DNA from: Humidesulfovibrio mexicanus | GTDB taxonomy: Bacteria > Desulfobacterota > Desulfovibrionia > Desulfovibrionales > Desulfovibrionaceae | Assembly: GCF_900188225.1 (NCBI RefSeq) | Contig: NZ_FZOC01000001.1 | Span: 124,001 to 188,000 of the forward strand | Length of the DNA stretch: 64,000 bases | Direction: 5' to 3' | Shown: one piece after another, positions 28,311 through 37,002 of the stretch | Layout: each line of letters begins with the position of its first letter | How positions within the stretch are numbered: the first letter of the stretch is position 1 | Notes under the pieces: model-generated | What the model saw: the letters and a program-made list of their open reading frames with translations, nothing else | Told to the model about the DNA's origin: nothing | Databases searched by the model: none | Position numbers and translations under genes: made by a program

Positions 28311-28898
28311 TTACACTCGCGCCTGACCGTTGTCGTTGTGCGGAAACATGCGCAGACCGACGACCAGATAATACGCCCCGCTCAACGCCGTGAGCACCGC
28401 GACTGCACAAACGAGCCATTTGTGTATATCGGGATGAAAACGCATCATGCTATGTTCGACCATCACCAGCAGCACAAGGGATATCTGCACGGTGGTGGCG
28501 CATTTGCTGATCCATACCGGCTTGATGCCCCGCTTCACGTCCACGCCGGAATAGTGCAACAGCGCCAGCCCGCCCACGATGAACAGGTCGCGGCTGACCA
28601 CGAGAATCGCCAGCCATTGCGGAATCCAGTCCTGCACGGCAAGGCAGGTGAAGCTGGTCACAAGCAGGATTTTGTCTGCGAGGGGGTCCAGTATGGCGCC
28701 GAAAGTCGACCTCTGCTTGAGCAGCCGGGCAAGGGTTCCGTCCAGGGCGTCCGTGAGCCCGGCAATGGCGAAGAGCACCCAGGCCAGATCAAGCCGCTGG
28801 TCCACAAAGGCCATGACAAAGCCCGGAGTGAGCATGATTCGCGTTACCGTGAGCAGGTTCGGAATCGTCCAGTTGTTTTCGCGTAAGGGAGGGGTCAC
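28311..28898 (-). CDS. CDP-alcohol phosphatidyltransferase family protein
   Basis: This 195-residue membrane protein has the complete CDP-alcohol signature D53 G54, A57 R58, G67, D71 and D75 (DALDGTLAR, then GAILDPLADK). It is a paralog of the pgsA gene at 239-799 and might be a second phosphatidylglycerophosphate synthase or another phospholipid head-group transferase. The acceptor alcohol cannot be settled from the motif. Its start overlaps the stop of the 28895 gene, so the two are coupled. Confidence 0.85.
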   Translation of the reverse strand: MTPPLRENNWTIPNLLTVTRIMLTPGFVMAFVDQRLDLAWVLFAIAGLTDALDGTLARLLKQRSTFGAILDPLADKILLVTSFTCLAVQDWIPQWLAILVVSRDLFIVGGLALLHYSGVDVKRGIKPVWISKCATTVQISLVLLVMVEHSMMRFHPDIHKWLVCAVAVLTALSGAYYLVVGLRMFPHNDNGQARV

Positions 28899-29950
28899 CG
28901 CTCCGAACCCCCGGCCTGCTCCAAAAGCGAAAGGCCTCGCTCCTTCAGGGCGGCGTCCAGCCGGTCACCAAATGACTTGGGGTTCGCCACGCGGCAGCTG
29001 AACACTGCGGAAACTCCGGCGGCGCCGATCTGCAGTTGATTCAGACAGGGGTCCTGCACGTCTTTGTCCCACCCTGCGAGCACATGCAGAAACTCGACGA
29101 CTCCGTCCGCGTTGGAAAAGCCGACGATCTCCATCTGCCGCTTCCCTGGACCGTGCAGACGCTCGTCAACGGAAAAATACCGCCCCCAGACGTCGAGCCA
29201 CAGGGCGGGCAGGCTGGAAGAATCCGCCGCGATCATCACCTGACCCTGGCGCAAGACCGCCTTGTAGTACCCCTGGGGCACACGCTCCACCGTGACTTCC
29301 GGCAGTTGAACGCCCTGACGCGGCTCGTCGAGCCCAAGGAGCACGTCCTGCTCCCGCATCAGATTGGCGTCCTGTTGGGAAACTCCGGCGCCGCGGTGCA
29401 GGGTACAGCCGCCGGGGTGCCGCTCACCGGACAAGAACCCCAGGCGCAGCACGGTCTGTCGCAAGGCGTGGCGGTTGGTCTCCACATCCAGCTCAAGTTC
29501 CACAGCAGGACCTGCCACAGGGGCCGAAACGGATGCGGACGCAGGCTGTGGAGCCGATGAAGCGTGGGCTTCAAGCTGCGGCTGTGCAACTTCCTGATAG
29601 GTTTGCACGAACTGAAAAGAAATGGGGGTTAGGTACGCGCGCAGGGCGTCCAGACGCTTTTCAGGCGGGGCATGGGACAGAAGCCGCAGTGCGTCAGCCA
29701 GCACGGCCTCGGCCACCCCGCGTTCCAAGGCTTGCTGCCGTCCCTGGGAAAGCGGCAAGCCGACATCGGAAGCGGCGCGGACGCGCACCCGTTCGGCCTG
29801 GACGGCCTGGGGCCACGCGATGAGCACAAGCAGCAGCGACGCCAAGCCAAGTCGAAGAACAGGCAGGACCGACCGGACGACGGACGAAACGGCCCTCCCG
29901 CTTGCGGCCCAAGCCGCGCATGGCGTCTTCAAAGCGGTCATGATTGGCAT
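28895..29950 (-). CDS. Exported hypothetical protein
   Basis: About 351 residues from the ATG at 29950; another ATG at 29941 is also possible and neither has a clear RBS. A signal peptide is visible (VLRLGLASLLLVLIAWPQAVQA, cleavage after AQA), so the mature protein starts ERVRVRAASDVGLPLSQGRQQAL. The middle is Ala/Pro/Ser-rich. I think of DUF2066-like proteins, but the match is uncertain. It probably acts in the periplasm. It overlaps the phosphatidyltransferase gene by four bases. Confidence 0.6.
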   Translation of the reverse strand: MPIMTALKTPCAAWAASGRAVSSVVRSVLPVLRLGLASLLLVLIAWPQAVQAERVRVRAASDVGLPLSQGRQQALERGVAEAVLADALRLLSHAPPEKRLDALRAYLTPISFQFVQTYQEVAQPQLEAHASSAPQPASASVSAPVAGPAVELELDVETNRHALRQTVLRLGFLSGERHPGGCTLHRGAGVSQQDANLMREQDVLLGLDEPRQGVQLPEVTVERVPQGYYKAVLRQGQVMIAADSSSLPALWLDVWGRYFSVDERLHGPGKRQMEIVGFSNADGVVEFLHVLAGWDKDVQDPCLNQLQIGAAGVSAVFSCRVANPKSFGDRLDAALKERGLSLLEQAGGSER

Positions 29951-30079
29951 CCATACACCACAACAGCCACATGCACAACGCCGCCAATGCGGGAGAATTC
30001 CATGCCCCCCTGCCGACTTGCCGCGCGCGCCGCTATGGGCTACTGCTTCGGAAATGCCATATACCCCCGGAGACCAACC

Positions 30080-30571
30080 ATGAACCTGTACCTTATGCAG
30101 CACGGCCCCTGTCTCCCGCAGGAAGTGAAGGCCAACCAGCCCCTCACGCCGGTTGGGCAGGACCAGATGATCAGCGCTGCAAGGGCCATGCGCATCATGG
30201 GGCTGTGGTTCGACGCACTCCTCGCAAGCCCATTCCACCCCGCCATGCAGGCGGCCTCGATCATTGCCGAAGGCATGGGCTATGCTCCGTCCAGCGTCAC
30301 CAGCTTCGCAGCGCTGCGCGGGGACACGCCTCTCAAACACTGCCTGGAGCATCTGCGCGAATGCGAACGCCATCAATCCGTGCTGCTCTGCGGAGAAATG
30401 CCGCTGCTGGGCGCACTCGCCTCGCATCTGCTCACATCCGGTCCGAAGCTCTCACTCGCTCTCGAAGGCGGTTCGCTGCTCGCCATCTCGCAGCCCAGGC
30501 TGGACGGCCGCAACGGCACGTTGCGCTGGCTGCTCCAGCCGGGGCAGATGCAGATGATCGCCGCAGGATGA
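30080..30571 (+). CDS. SixA-like histidine phosphatase family protein, probably catalytically altered
   Basis: This 163-residue protein is built like SixA, the phosphohistidine phosphatase that acts on His-kinase relays and the nitrogen PTS. The N-terminal motif is MQHG, not RHG, keeping the nucleophile H8 but losing Arg. The segment around the second catalytic His, normally GHxP, reads LLCGEMPLL, so that His is Glu here. Other landmarks, such as LLASPFHPAMQAASI, are normal. It may be a binding protein or have changed activity. The ATG follows GGAGACC. Confidence 0.78.
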   Translation: MNLYLMQHGPCLPQEVKANQPLTPVGQDQMISAARAMRIMGLWFDALLASPFHPAMQAASIIAEGMGYAPSSVTSFAALRGDTPLKHCLEHLRECERHQSVLLCGEMPLLGALASHLLTSGPKLSLALEGGSLLAISQPRLDGRNGTLRWLLQPGQMQMIAAG

Positions 30572-30574
30572 CGA

Positions 30575-31801
30575 CTAGTCCTGCACGCAGAGCAGTTCGT
30601 ATTCCTGCCCGGTGATGCACGCCCCGCCCGAGTCCGTCACCTCGTAAGTGTTCTCGACCCCGACCATGCCCAAACCGCCTATGGCCTGCTTGGGCTCCAG
30701 AGCGAAAACCATGCCCTTCTCCACCGGTCGGTCGAACCCTTTGGCTATGGCAGGCCAGCCGTCAATGGCCAAGCCGATCCCATGTCCGAGAAAGGGCACC
30801 TTGTTGGACCCAAGCCCCATGAACCCCTCGGCGAAGCCCGCTGTTTCTGCCCAGTGCAGGCAATGCGCCCAGATGTCGCTCACGCGGGCTCCGGGCTTGA
30901 GCTGTTCCGCCGCCCAGGCCTGCACCTCCACACAAAAATCGTGCGCCGCCTGCACCTGCGCTGGAACGGTGGAGCTATGCCCGCCCCAGTAGAGCTGTGT
31001 CTTGTCCGTGTGGTACCCCTCAAGCTGAAAGCCGATGTCCAGGGCCAGCGGCTCGCCAGCCTTCCAAAGCTTGCCCGCATAACCCATGAGCGGCACGGCC
31101 GGATGCTCGCCGCGAACGCCAAGCGGCCCGTTGAAACTGCTGGGGTAGATGCCGGAATCCCCGGCGGAGACATGGCCCAGGAAGCACTCCTCGCCAAAAG
31201 CGCTCATGCGCAGAATCCCTTGATGACCAAGCTCGAAAAAGACGGCCCAGGCGGTATGGGCGATCTCCCGTTCGCTCATGCCGGGCCGGATAAGCTGCGG
31301 CAAGACATCATGCAGGGCCATGTGGTGGCGCTCGCCGCAGGAGCGCAAAATGCGCAGTTCCCACTCGCTCTTGAGCGACTGCGCCACGGCCAGCACCTGG
31401 TCGCCGGAAACGAAGCGGTGCGCTCCAAGGCGTGAGCGCAGCATGTCGCCAAGTTGCCAGGACAATCCGCCCATGTCCACGGCGATGGTCGCGCTCAAGG
31501 GCGCCCCGGCTTCTGCGGCCAGCACGGCCAAGTCCTTGTAGGAACGGTATGTGGCCAGCGGGATTGTCGGGGCCTCGAGGGCGGCGCGGCCCTCGCCCTT
31601 GCGCAGCATGAGCAGCGGCTGTCCCTCCCTGGGCAGCCACAGGCAGCCTGTCCCAAGTGTTCCTGTCAAATAGTAGATCGCAGGCCGCGCGAAAACGAGC
31701 AGCCCGCCAGCGTCCGGGACGAACTCGTCCAACAGCTTCCGGCAACGCTCGTGGCGCAGGGTCAGTTCCTCGGCAGGGATGGTGGCGAGCGCTTCGAACA
31801 T
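30575..31801 (-). CDS. M24-family metallopeptidase (Xaa-Pro aminopeptidase type)
   Basis: This 408-residue cytosolic peptidase is predicted to remove N-terminal residues ahead of proline. The five metal ligands are visible: Asp in LALDIGF, Asp in YHTDKTQ, His in LGHGIGL, Glu in ALEPKQ and Glu in GVENTYE. An N-terminal creatinase-like domain fills about residues 1-165. I chose the second of two Met codons (31801), which sits six bases after GGAG. It lies tail to tail with the SixA-like gene. Confidence 0.9.
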   Translation of the reverse strand: MFEALATIPAEELTLRHERCRKLLDEFVPDAGGLLVFARPAIYYLTGTLGTGCLWLPREGQPLLMLRKGEGRAALEAPTIPLATYRSYKDLAVLAAEAGAPLSATIAVDMGGLSWQLGDMLRSRLGAHRFVSGDQVLAVAQSLKSEWELRILRSCGERHHMALHDVLPQLIRPGMSEREIAHTAWAVFFELGHQGILRMSAFGEECFLGHVSAGDSGIYPSSFNGPLGVRGEHPAVPLMGYAGKLWKAGEPLALDIGFQLEGYHTDKTQLYWGGHSSTVPAQVQAAHDFCVEVQAWAAEQLKPGARVSDIWAHCLHWAETAGFAEGFMGLGSNKVPFLGHGIGLAIDGWPAIAKGFDRPVEKGMVFALEPKQAIGGLGMVGVENTYEVTDSGGACITGQEYELLCVQD

Positions 31802-31919
31802 GTGCATCTCCGTGCCCGGCAGGGCGGGTCTAGGCAATTGCGGCGTATTGCGCTACAAGATCCTGCGCCGCAGCGGGCGGACGGTCCGCAGTTTCATGCG
31901 GCGCGGCACAAGGACAGGC

Positions 31920-32348
31920 ATGATATACAACGACAAAGAGCTAGCCTCGCTGATCGGCCAGGTCAAGACCATCGCCGTGGTGGGCGCCAAGGACAAGCCC
32001 GGCCAACCCGTAGACATGGTCGGACGCGCCCTCATCGAAGCCGGATTCCAGGTGATCCCGGTACACCCCAAACGGTCCACGGTGTGGGGTCTGCCCGCAT
32101 ACCCAAGCCTGGCCGATGTCCCGTGTTCTCTCGATCTGATCGACCTGTTCCGCGCCCCGCAATACTGTCCGGAGCACGCCCGAGAAACCATGGCCCTGGC
32201 GAGCCGCCCCCGCTGCTTCTGGATGCAGACGGGCATCGCAAGTCCCGAAGCAAGGGAGATCCTCAAGGGGTCTGGCGTGTTCGTCGTTGAGGACCGCTGC
32301 CTCATGGTGGAACACAAACGGCTCTTGGGCGGCGGCCGCAATGGCTGA
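31920..32348 (+). CDS. CoA-binding domain protein (YccU type)
   Basis: A 142-residue Rossmann-fold protein with VKTIAVVGAKDKPGQPVDMVGRALIEAGFQVIPVHP in outline (motifs AVVGAKD and VIPVHPK), then SLDLIDLFRAP and CFWMQTGIAS. YccU-like proteins bind CoA, but their role is unclear. The ATG at 31920 follows AAGGACAG. The stop overlaps the start of the YkgJ-type gene by eight bases, so the CoA-binding, cysteine-cluster and J-domain genes form a tight three-gene operon. Confidence 0.85.
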   Translation: MIYNDKELASLIGQVKTIAVVGAKDKPGQPVDMVGRALIEAGFQVIPVHPKRSTVWGLPAYPSLADVPCSLDLIDLFRAPQYCPEHARETMALASRPRCFWMQTGIASPEAREILKGSGVFVVEDRCLMVEHKRLLGGGRNG

Positions 32349-32823
32349 TGCAGCGTTCACCTGCCAACGCTGCGGGCATTGCTGCCAGGGCGAGGGAGGC
32401 ATTGTGCTCACCGCCAAGGACAGATCTCGCCTGGCAACGCACCTTGGCCTTGCCGAAGCCGAAATGCTGGAGCGCTATGCCGAGCGCGCCGGGGCCAAGC
32501 TGCGCCTGCGCACGGGGGAAGATGGCTACTGCGTGTTCTTCGTCCACGGAACCGGCTGCGGCGTGCATCCCGGCCGACCGGACATCTGCCGCGCCTGGCC
32601 GTATTTCCGGGGCAACCTCGTGGACGAGGCCAGTTGGGAAATGATCCAGACCGACTGCCCCGGTGTGCGCAAGGAGGCGGGACACGCGGCCTTTGTCCGA
32701 GAAGGGGTGTCCTATCTGCTTGAAAACGGGCTCATCCATGCCCCCGGTCCGGATGTGCCACACGCCCTTGTCATCGGCCGCGATTTTGACCTTTCACACC
32801 CGGACACGACCGAAGAGGGCTGA
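32341..32823 (+). CDS. YkgJ-family cysteine-cluster protein
   Basis: This 160-residue protein has the YkgJ pattern: a leading CQRCGHCC near residues 9-16, then CVFF, GCGVHPGRPDICRAWPYF, and a late Cys in IQTDCPG. The family is thought to bind zinc or an Fe-S cluster, but its function is not settled. The ATG is inside the end of the upstream gene, and its stop TGA overlaps the ATG of the J-domain gene by one base. Strong translational coupling is expected. Confidence 0.85.
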   Translation: MADAAFTCQRCGHCCQGEGGIVLTAKDRSRLATHLGLAEAEMLERYAERAGAKLRLRTGEDGYCVFFVHGTGCGVHPGRPDICRAWPYFRGNLVDEASWEMIQTDCPGVRKEAGHAAFVREGVSYLLENGLIHAPGPDVPHALVIGRDFDLSHPDTTEEG

Positions 32824-33665
32824 TGGACGTACGGGACTGCCAACGCATCCTGCAAGTGTCGCCTGGAGCGACCCTTGACGAGGTCAAAGCGGCCTTCCGG
32901 AGGCTGGCCTTCAAGCTCCATCCAGACTTGAACCCCTTCCCCAAGGCCGCCGAACAATTCCGGGAACTGAACGAGGCCTACGTCCTGCTTTCCCACGCAC
33001 TGAAGGACGAACCAAGACGGGAGGCGCGGGGCAGGCCCAAGCCGGGGCCTGAAGCGTCGGCCGGAACGGCAGAAAAAGTGCGCAAGGCCCGCGCCGAAAA
33101 GGCCTACGCCAAAGGCTCGTCCCAGGCCAGATCCGCAAGCGCGTCCTCAGGGCGGGCGACCGGACGCGTCTTCCAATTCCGAGAAGAAGAAGTCCTGCGC
33201 GACCTGCTGACAGACCCCTTTGCCCGGCAGGTGTTCGAGGACATCTACAGCCAGCTCAAGCAGGGGCGCCCAGAAGCCGCCAGGCCCCAAGCCCAGACGC
33301 CGCCGCCTGTCTGGCGGCCAACGCCGACGCCCCAGGCGCAACCGCAAACCAAGCGCCGCAAGCTCGAACTCACCTGGGGCGACAAGACCCTCGGCCTGGA
33401 TCTGAGCAAGGGCATCGTGGGCGGAGTCAAATCCTGGCTCAGAGGGCAGTTGGACGACGAGCAGACCGTCTTCTATCCCGCCTTTGCCGTGGGCCCGGGC
33501 AAGGTGCTGCGCCTGACGGTCAGTTCGCGGTTCGGCGAAAGCCGCACCGTGGAGGTCACCCTGCCCCCGGATTTTGTGGTGGGCCGCCCGGTTCGTCTCA
33601 AGGGATTGGGCCGCAAGCTCGGTCCTTTTACGGGCGACCTGTACTTGCGGGTCCTTGCGAAATAG
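32823..33665 (+). CDS. J-domain co-chaperone (DnaJ/CbpA-like without zinc finger)
   Basis: A 280-residue protein with an N-terminal J domain and the HPD motif at about 33-35 (KLHPDLNPF), which stimulates DnaK ATPase. The middle is Pro/Ala/Gln-rich and low in complexity. The C-terminal part (about 175-280) resembles the DnaJ C-terminal substrate domain (VEVTLPPDFVVGRPVRLKGLG). The cysteine-rich zinc finger is absent. A full DnaJ is at 40262-41377, so this is a second, specialised J protein. Confidence 0.85.
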   Translation: MDVRDCQRILQVSPGATLDEVKAAFRRLAFKLHPDLNPFPKAAEQFRELNEAYVLLSHALKDEPRREARGRPKPGPEASAGTAEKVRKARAEKAYAKGSSQARSASASSGRATGRVFQFREEEVLRDLLTDPFARQVFEDIYSQLKQGRPEAARPQAQTPPPVWRPTPTPQAQPQTKRRKLELTWGDKTLGLDLSKGIVGGVKSWLRGQLDDEQTVFYPAFAVGPGKVLRLTVSSRFGESRTVEVTLPPDFVVGRPVRLKGLGRKLGPFTGDLYLRVLAK

Positions 33666-33762
33666 GAGCGGTGCGCGCCCTTGTGTTCCGCGCCGAAATT
33701 GACTAGTCGGCTGGTGAACGTACGCGTCTCCGACGCGCCACAGCTGCATCAAGGAGCTCGGA

Positions 33763-34404
33763 ATGCTCGCCATTCTTGACTATAAGGCCGGGAACCAGAC
33801 CAGCGTGCGCCGCGCCCTCGACCACCTCGGCATCGAAAACATCATCACAAACGATCCCGATGTGCTGTCAAAGGCCGACGGCATCATCTTTCCAGGCGTC
33901 GGCGCAGCCGGGCAGGCCATGGACGAGTTGACCTCCGAGGGGCTCGACGAAGTCCTGAAGAGCCTCATCTGGCAAGAAAAGCCCCTGCTCGGCATCTGCG
34001 TCGGCTGTCAGATCCTGCTGGACTACTGCGAGGAGAACAACACCCGCACGCTCTCCATCATTCCCGGCGAATGCAGGCTCTTCAACCCGGCCTGGACCGA
34101 GCCGGACGGAACTCCCATCCGCGTGCCGCACATGGGCTGGAACCGCGTGGCCCTGAAAAAGGACTGTCCGCTCTTCAAGGGAATTCCCGACGAAGCCGAA
34201 TTCTACTTCGTGCACAGCTACCATCCTGCGCCCAAGCCCGACTTCATCATCGCCGAGACCAACTACGGCGAGGACTTCTGCTCCGTGCACGGCCGCCCCG
34301 GACTCTGGGCCGTGCAGTTCCATCCGGAAAAGAGCGGCGCTCCAGGCCTGAAACTGCTCAGCAATTTTCATGAGTACTGCCTGGAGGCCAAGAATGCTCA
34401 GTAA
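33763..34404 (+). CDS. hisH: Imidazole glycerol phosphate synthase, glutaminase subunit
   Basis: This 213-residue class I glutamine amidotransferase feeds ammonia to HisF in histidine synthesis. The nucleophile is C79 in [11 protein letters not shown], and His and Glu are in VQFHPEKSG. The ATG follows AAGGAG. It overlaps hisF by 11 bases, as expected for two subunits of one complex. No other his genes are in the window. Confidence 0.96.
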   Translation: MLAILDYKAGNQTSVRRALDHLGIENIITNDPDVLSKADGIIFPGVGAAGQAMDELTSEGLDEVLKSLIWQEKPLLGICVGCQILLDYCEENNTRTLSIIPGECRLFNPAWTEPDGTPIRVPHMGWNRVALKKDCPLFKGIPDEAEFYFVHSYHPAPKPDFIIAETNYGEDFCSVHGRPGLWAVQFHPEKSGAPGLKLLSNFHEYCLEAKNAQ

Positions 34405-35173
34405 GCGCATCATCCCCTGTCTCGACGTGCGCGATGGCAAGCTCACCAAAGGCGTAAAGTTCAAGGACAACGTGGACATCGGCGATCCGGTGGAGACCGC
34501 GCGCCACTACTATGAGCAAGGCGCCGACGAGATCGTCTTCTATGACATCACCGCATCGTCGGAAGGCCGCGGCATTTTTCTGGACGTGGTGGAGCGCGTG
34601 GCCAGCCAGATTTTCATTCCGTTTTCCGTGGGCGGCGGCATCAACAGCGTAGCCGACATGCGCGCCGTGCTTGTGGCCGGGGCCGAAAAGGTCTCCGTGA
34701 ACTCCGGCGCGGTCAAGAATCCGGACATTATCAGCGAAGGCGCGGCCGCCTTCGGCTCCCAATGCGTCGTGCTTGGCATGGACGTGAAGCGCGTTGACAA
34801 AAGTGAACGCATCCCTTCGGGCTTCGAGGTCGTCATCCACGGCGGCCGCAAATTCACCGGCATGGACGCCCTGGAATGGGCCAAAACCGGCGAAGCCCTT
34901 GGCGCCGGAGAAATCTGCCTGAACTCCATCGACGCCGATGGCACCAAGGACGGCTACGATCTCGACCTGACGCGCCTGGTGAGCAAGAGCGTGCGCATCC
35001 CCGTGATCGCCTCCGGCGGAGCGGGCAATCCGCAGCACATGGCCGACGCCTTCACCACGGGCAAGGCCAGCGCGGCGCTCATCGCCTCCATCGTGCACTA
35101 CGGACAATACACCATCCGCCAGATCAAGGAGCATATCGCAAACCAGGGCGTGCAGATGCGCATGGTCTGGTAG
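34394..35173 (+). CDS. hisF: Imidazole glycerol phosphate synthase, cyclase subunit
   Basis: This 259-residue (beta/alpha)8 barrel converts PRFAR and HisH-derived ammonia to imidazole glycerol phosphate and AICAR. D11 is in [10 protein letters not shown] and the second catalytic Asp is in LNSIDADGT near residue 130. Phosphate-binding loops VGGGI and ASGGAGN are present. It starts at the ATG at 34394, inside the end of hisH. The bioF start is 39 bases downstream, so his and bio genes may share a transcript. Confidence 0.97.
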   Translation: MLSKRIIPCLDVRDGKLTKGVKFKDNVDIGDPVETARHYYEQGADEIVFYDITASSEGRGIFLDVVERVASQIFIPFSVGGGINSVADMRAVLVAGAEKVSVNSGAVKNPDIISEGAAAFGSQCVVLGMDVKRVDKSERIPSGFEVVIHGGRKFTGMDALEWAKTGEALGAGEICLNSIDADGTKDGYDLDLTRLVSKSVRIPVIASGGAGNPQHMADAFTTGKASAALIASIVHYGQYTIRQIKEHIANQGVQMRMVW

Positions 35174-35212
35174 GCTTTTTAATAACCACGGCGGCCAAAC
35201 GCCGCACACGCC

Positions 35213-36355
35213 ATGAATGATCTTCTTCGCCACTATGCCGAAGCCCTGGAAGCCTTGGACGCCCAGGGCCTGCTGCGCAGACTCCCCCCTTCCCCGCTGG
35301 GCGGAGCGGTCGATTTCTCAAGCAATGACTATCTTGGCCTTGCCCGCAGGCCCAAACTTGTAGAAGCCGCGGCAGAGGCTGGACGGCTTTACGGCGTGGG
35401 TGCTACGGGGTCGCGCCTGCTCTCCGGCAACACGCCGCTTCATGAGGCTTTCGAGGCCCGCATCGCCACGGACAAAGGCTCCGAGGCAGCGCTGGTGTTC
35501 GCCTCCGGATACCAGACCAACGCGGCCTGCATCGCAGCCCTGCTCGACAAGACCGTGCTCGGCGCGGAGCCGCTCGTTTTCGCCGACAGGCTGAACCACG
35601 CCAGCATGCATCTGGGCTGCGCCCTGGCCGGGGCCAGGCAGTTGCGCTACCGCCACCTGGACCTGGAGCATCTTAAAGTCCTGCTTGAGCAATACGAGGA
35701 TTCCCCGCTTCCACGCGTCATTCTTACGGAGTCAGTGTTCGGCATGGACGGCGATCAGGCCGATGTGGCGGCCCTGCAATCCCTTGCCGTGCGCCATGGC
35801 GCGCTTTTGTATGTGGACGAAGCCCACGCCACAGGTGTTTTCGGCCCGCGCGGCTATGGCCTGTGCGAGGCCGTAGGCCTTGCCCCGTCCACTGTGGTCA
35901 TGGGCACCCTGAGCAAGGCTCTTGGCGTCAGCGGCGGCTACATCGCCTGCTCGCGCCTCGTGCGCGACTACCTCGTCAACAAGGCTGGCGGCTTTGTCTT
36001 TTCCACCGCGCCCTCCCCGCTTGTGCTGGGCGCGGCCCTCAAGGCCTGGGAAATGCTGCCGCACATGGGCGCGGAGCGCACCGCCCTGCTTGACCGCGCA
36101 CAGTCCCTTCGCGTCGCCCTGCGCGGCATGGGGCTCGACCATGGTGCATCCACCACGCACATCGTTCCCGTGATCCTGGGATCCCCGGAACGCACCATGG
36201 CCGCCAAGCAAACCCTCGCGAACCACGGCATCCTGGTCTCCGCCGTACGGCCGCCAACCGTGCCCCAAGGCTCCTCCAGGCTTCGCCTGGGGCTATCGGC
36301 CGCCCACACCGACCAGGACATGGCGCGGCTTCTGGCGGAGCTGGCCCGCGTATGA
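35213..36355 (+). CDS. bioF: 8-amino-7-oxononanoate synthase
   Basis: This 380-residue PLP enzyme condenses pimeloyl-thioester with alanine, the first committed step of biotin ring assembly. The PLP Lys is in GTLSKALGVSGGY, with YVDEAHATGVFGPRGYG upstream, both typical of the alpha-oxoamine synthases. The length matches BioF. It is the first gene of bioF-bioH-like-bioC-bioD-bioA, in which every junction overlaps by 4-14 bases. Confidence 0.95.
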   Translation: MNDLLRHYAEALEALDAQGLLRRLPPSPLGGAVDFSSNDYLGLARRPKLVEAAAEAGRLYGVGATGSRLLSGNTPLHEAFEARIATDKGSEAALVFASGYQTNAACIAALLDKTVLGAEPLVFADRLNHASMHLGCALAGARQLRYRHLDLEHLKVLLEQYEDSPLPRVILTESVFGMDGDQADVAALQSLAVRHGALLYVDEAHATGVFGPRGYGLCEAVGLAPSTVVMGTLSKALGVSGGYIACSRLVRDYLVNKAGGFVFSTAPSPLVLGAALKAWEMLPHMGAERTALLDRAQSLRVALRGMGLDHGASTTHIVPVILGSPERTMAAKQTLANHGILVSAVRPPTVPQGSSRLRLGLSAAHTDQDMARLLAELARV

Positions 36356-37002
36356 CCGGGCTGGTTTTCCTGCATGGTTGGGGGTTCGGGCCTGAAGCCT
36401 GGAGCCCCTGGGCGGATGCATTCCCCGAACGGCCTGTGGCGCTGCTCGACGCGGGCTACTACGGTCCGGAACGCTACGCCCTTCCCCCGTGTCCTGATGG
36501 GTGGATCGGCATCGGCCATTCCCTGGGCTTCGCGCGCTTGCTGGCGATGGACATCCCCTGGCGCGGCCTTTTGGGGTTTGGCGGGTTCCTGCGCTTTTGC
36601 GCGCCGGAACCGACATGCTGCGGCGTGCCCCACACCACTGTCGACGCCATGATCGACCGTCTGGAGGGCGACCCGACGGATGTGCTTCGCCGCTTCTTGC
36701 GCCGTTGCGGCATGAACGGCATGTCCCCCAGGCAGCCTACGGCAGAAGGACTGTCACGGCTGCGCCGCGACCTGCTGTTCCTGCGAGGCCCAGGCCTTTC
36801 CGCCCCGGCCGGACCGCCGCCCACACTGCTGATCCATGCTGCGGACGACCGCATCGTGCCGCTTTCGCTGGCCGAGGAAACCTGCGCCGCGCTCAAGGGC
36901 GCGCGTCTTGCGACACTTGAGCGCGGCGGACACGCGCTGCCCTTTCTGCACATGGGGCCATGCCTTTCCATGTGCCGGGAGTTCCTCCATGGCCTTCCAT
37001 GA
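36352..37002 (+). CDS. Alpha/beta hydrolase, probable pimeloyl-ACP methyl ester esterase (BioH-like)
   Basis: This 216-residue alpha/beta hydrolase starts LVFLHGWGFGPEAW, has the nucleophile elbow GHSLG (S57), an Asp in AADDRIVP and a His in GGHALP, so the triad is complete. It is shorter than E. coli BioH (256 residues). Its place between bioF and bioC argues that it removes the methyl group BioC adds, releasing pimeloyl-ACP. BioG-like is the alternative. I leave the symbol empty because several unrelated esterases fill this role. Confidence 0.8.
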   Translation: MTGLVFLHGWGFGPEAWSPWADAFPERPVALLDAGYYGPERYALPPCPDGWIGIGHSLGFARLLAMDIPWRGLLGFGGFLRFCAPEPTCCGVPHTTVDAMIDRLEGDPTDVLRRFLRRCGMNGMSPRQPTAEGLSRLRRDLLFLRGPGLSAPAGPPPTLLIHAADDRIVPLSLAEETCAALKGARLATLERGGHALPFLHMGPCLSMCREFLHGLP

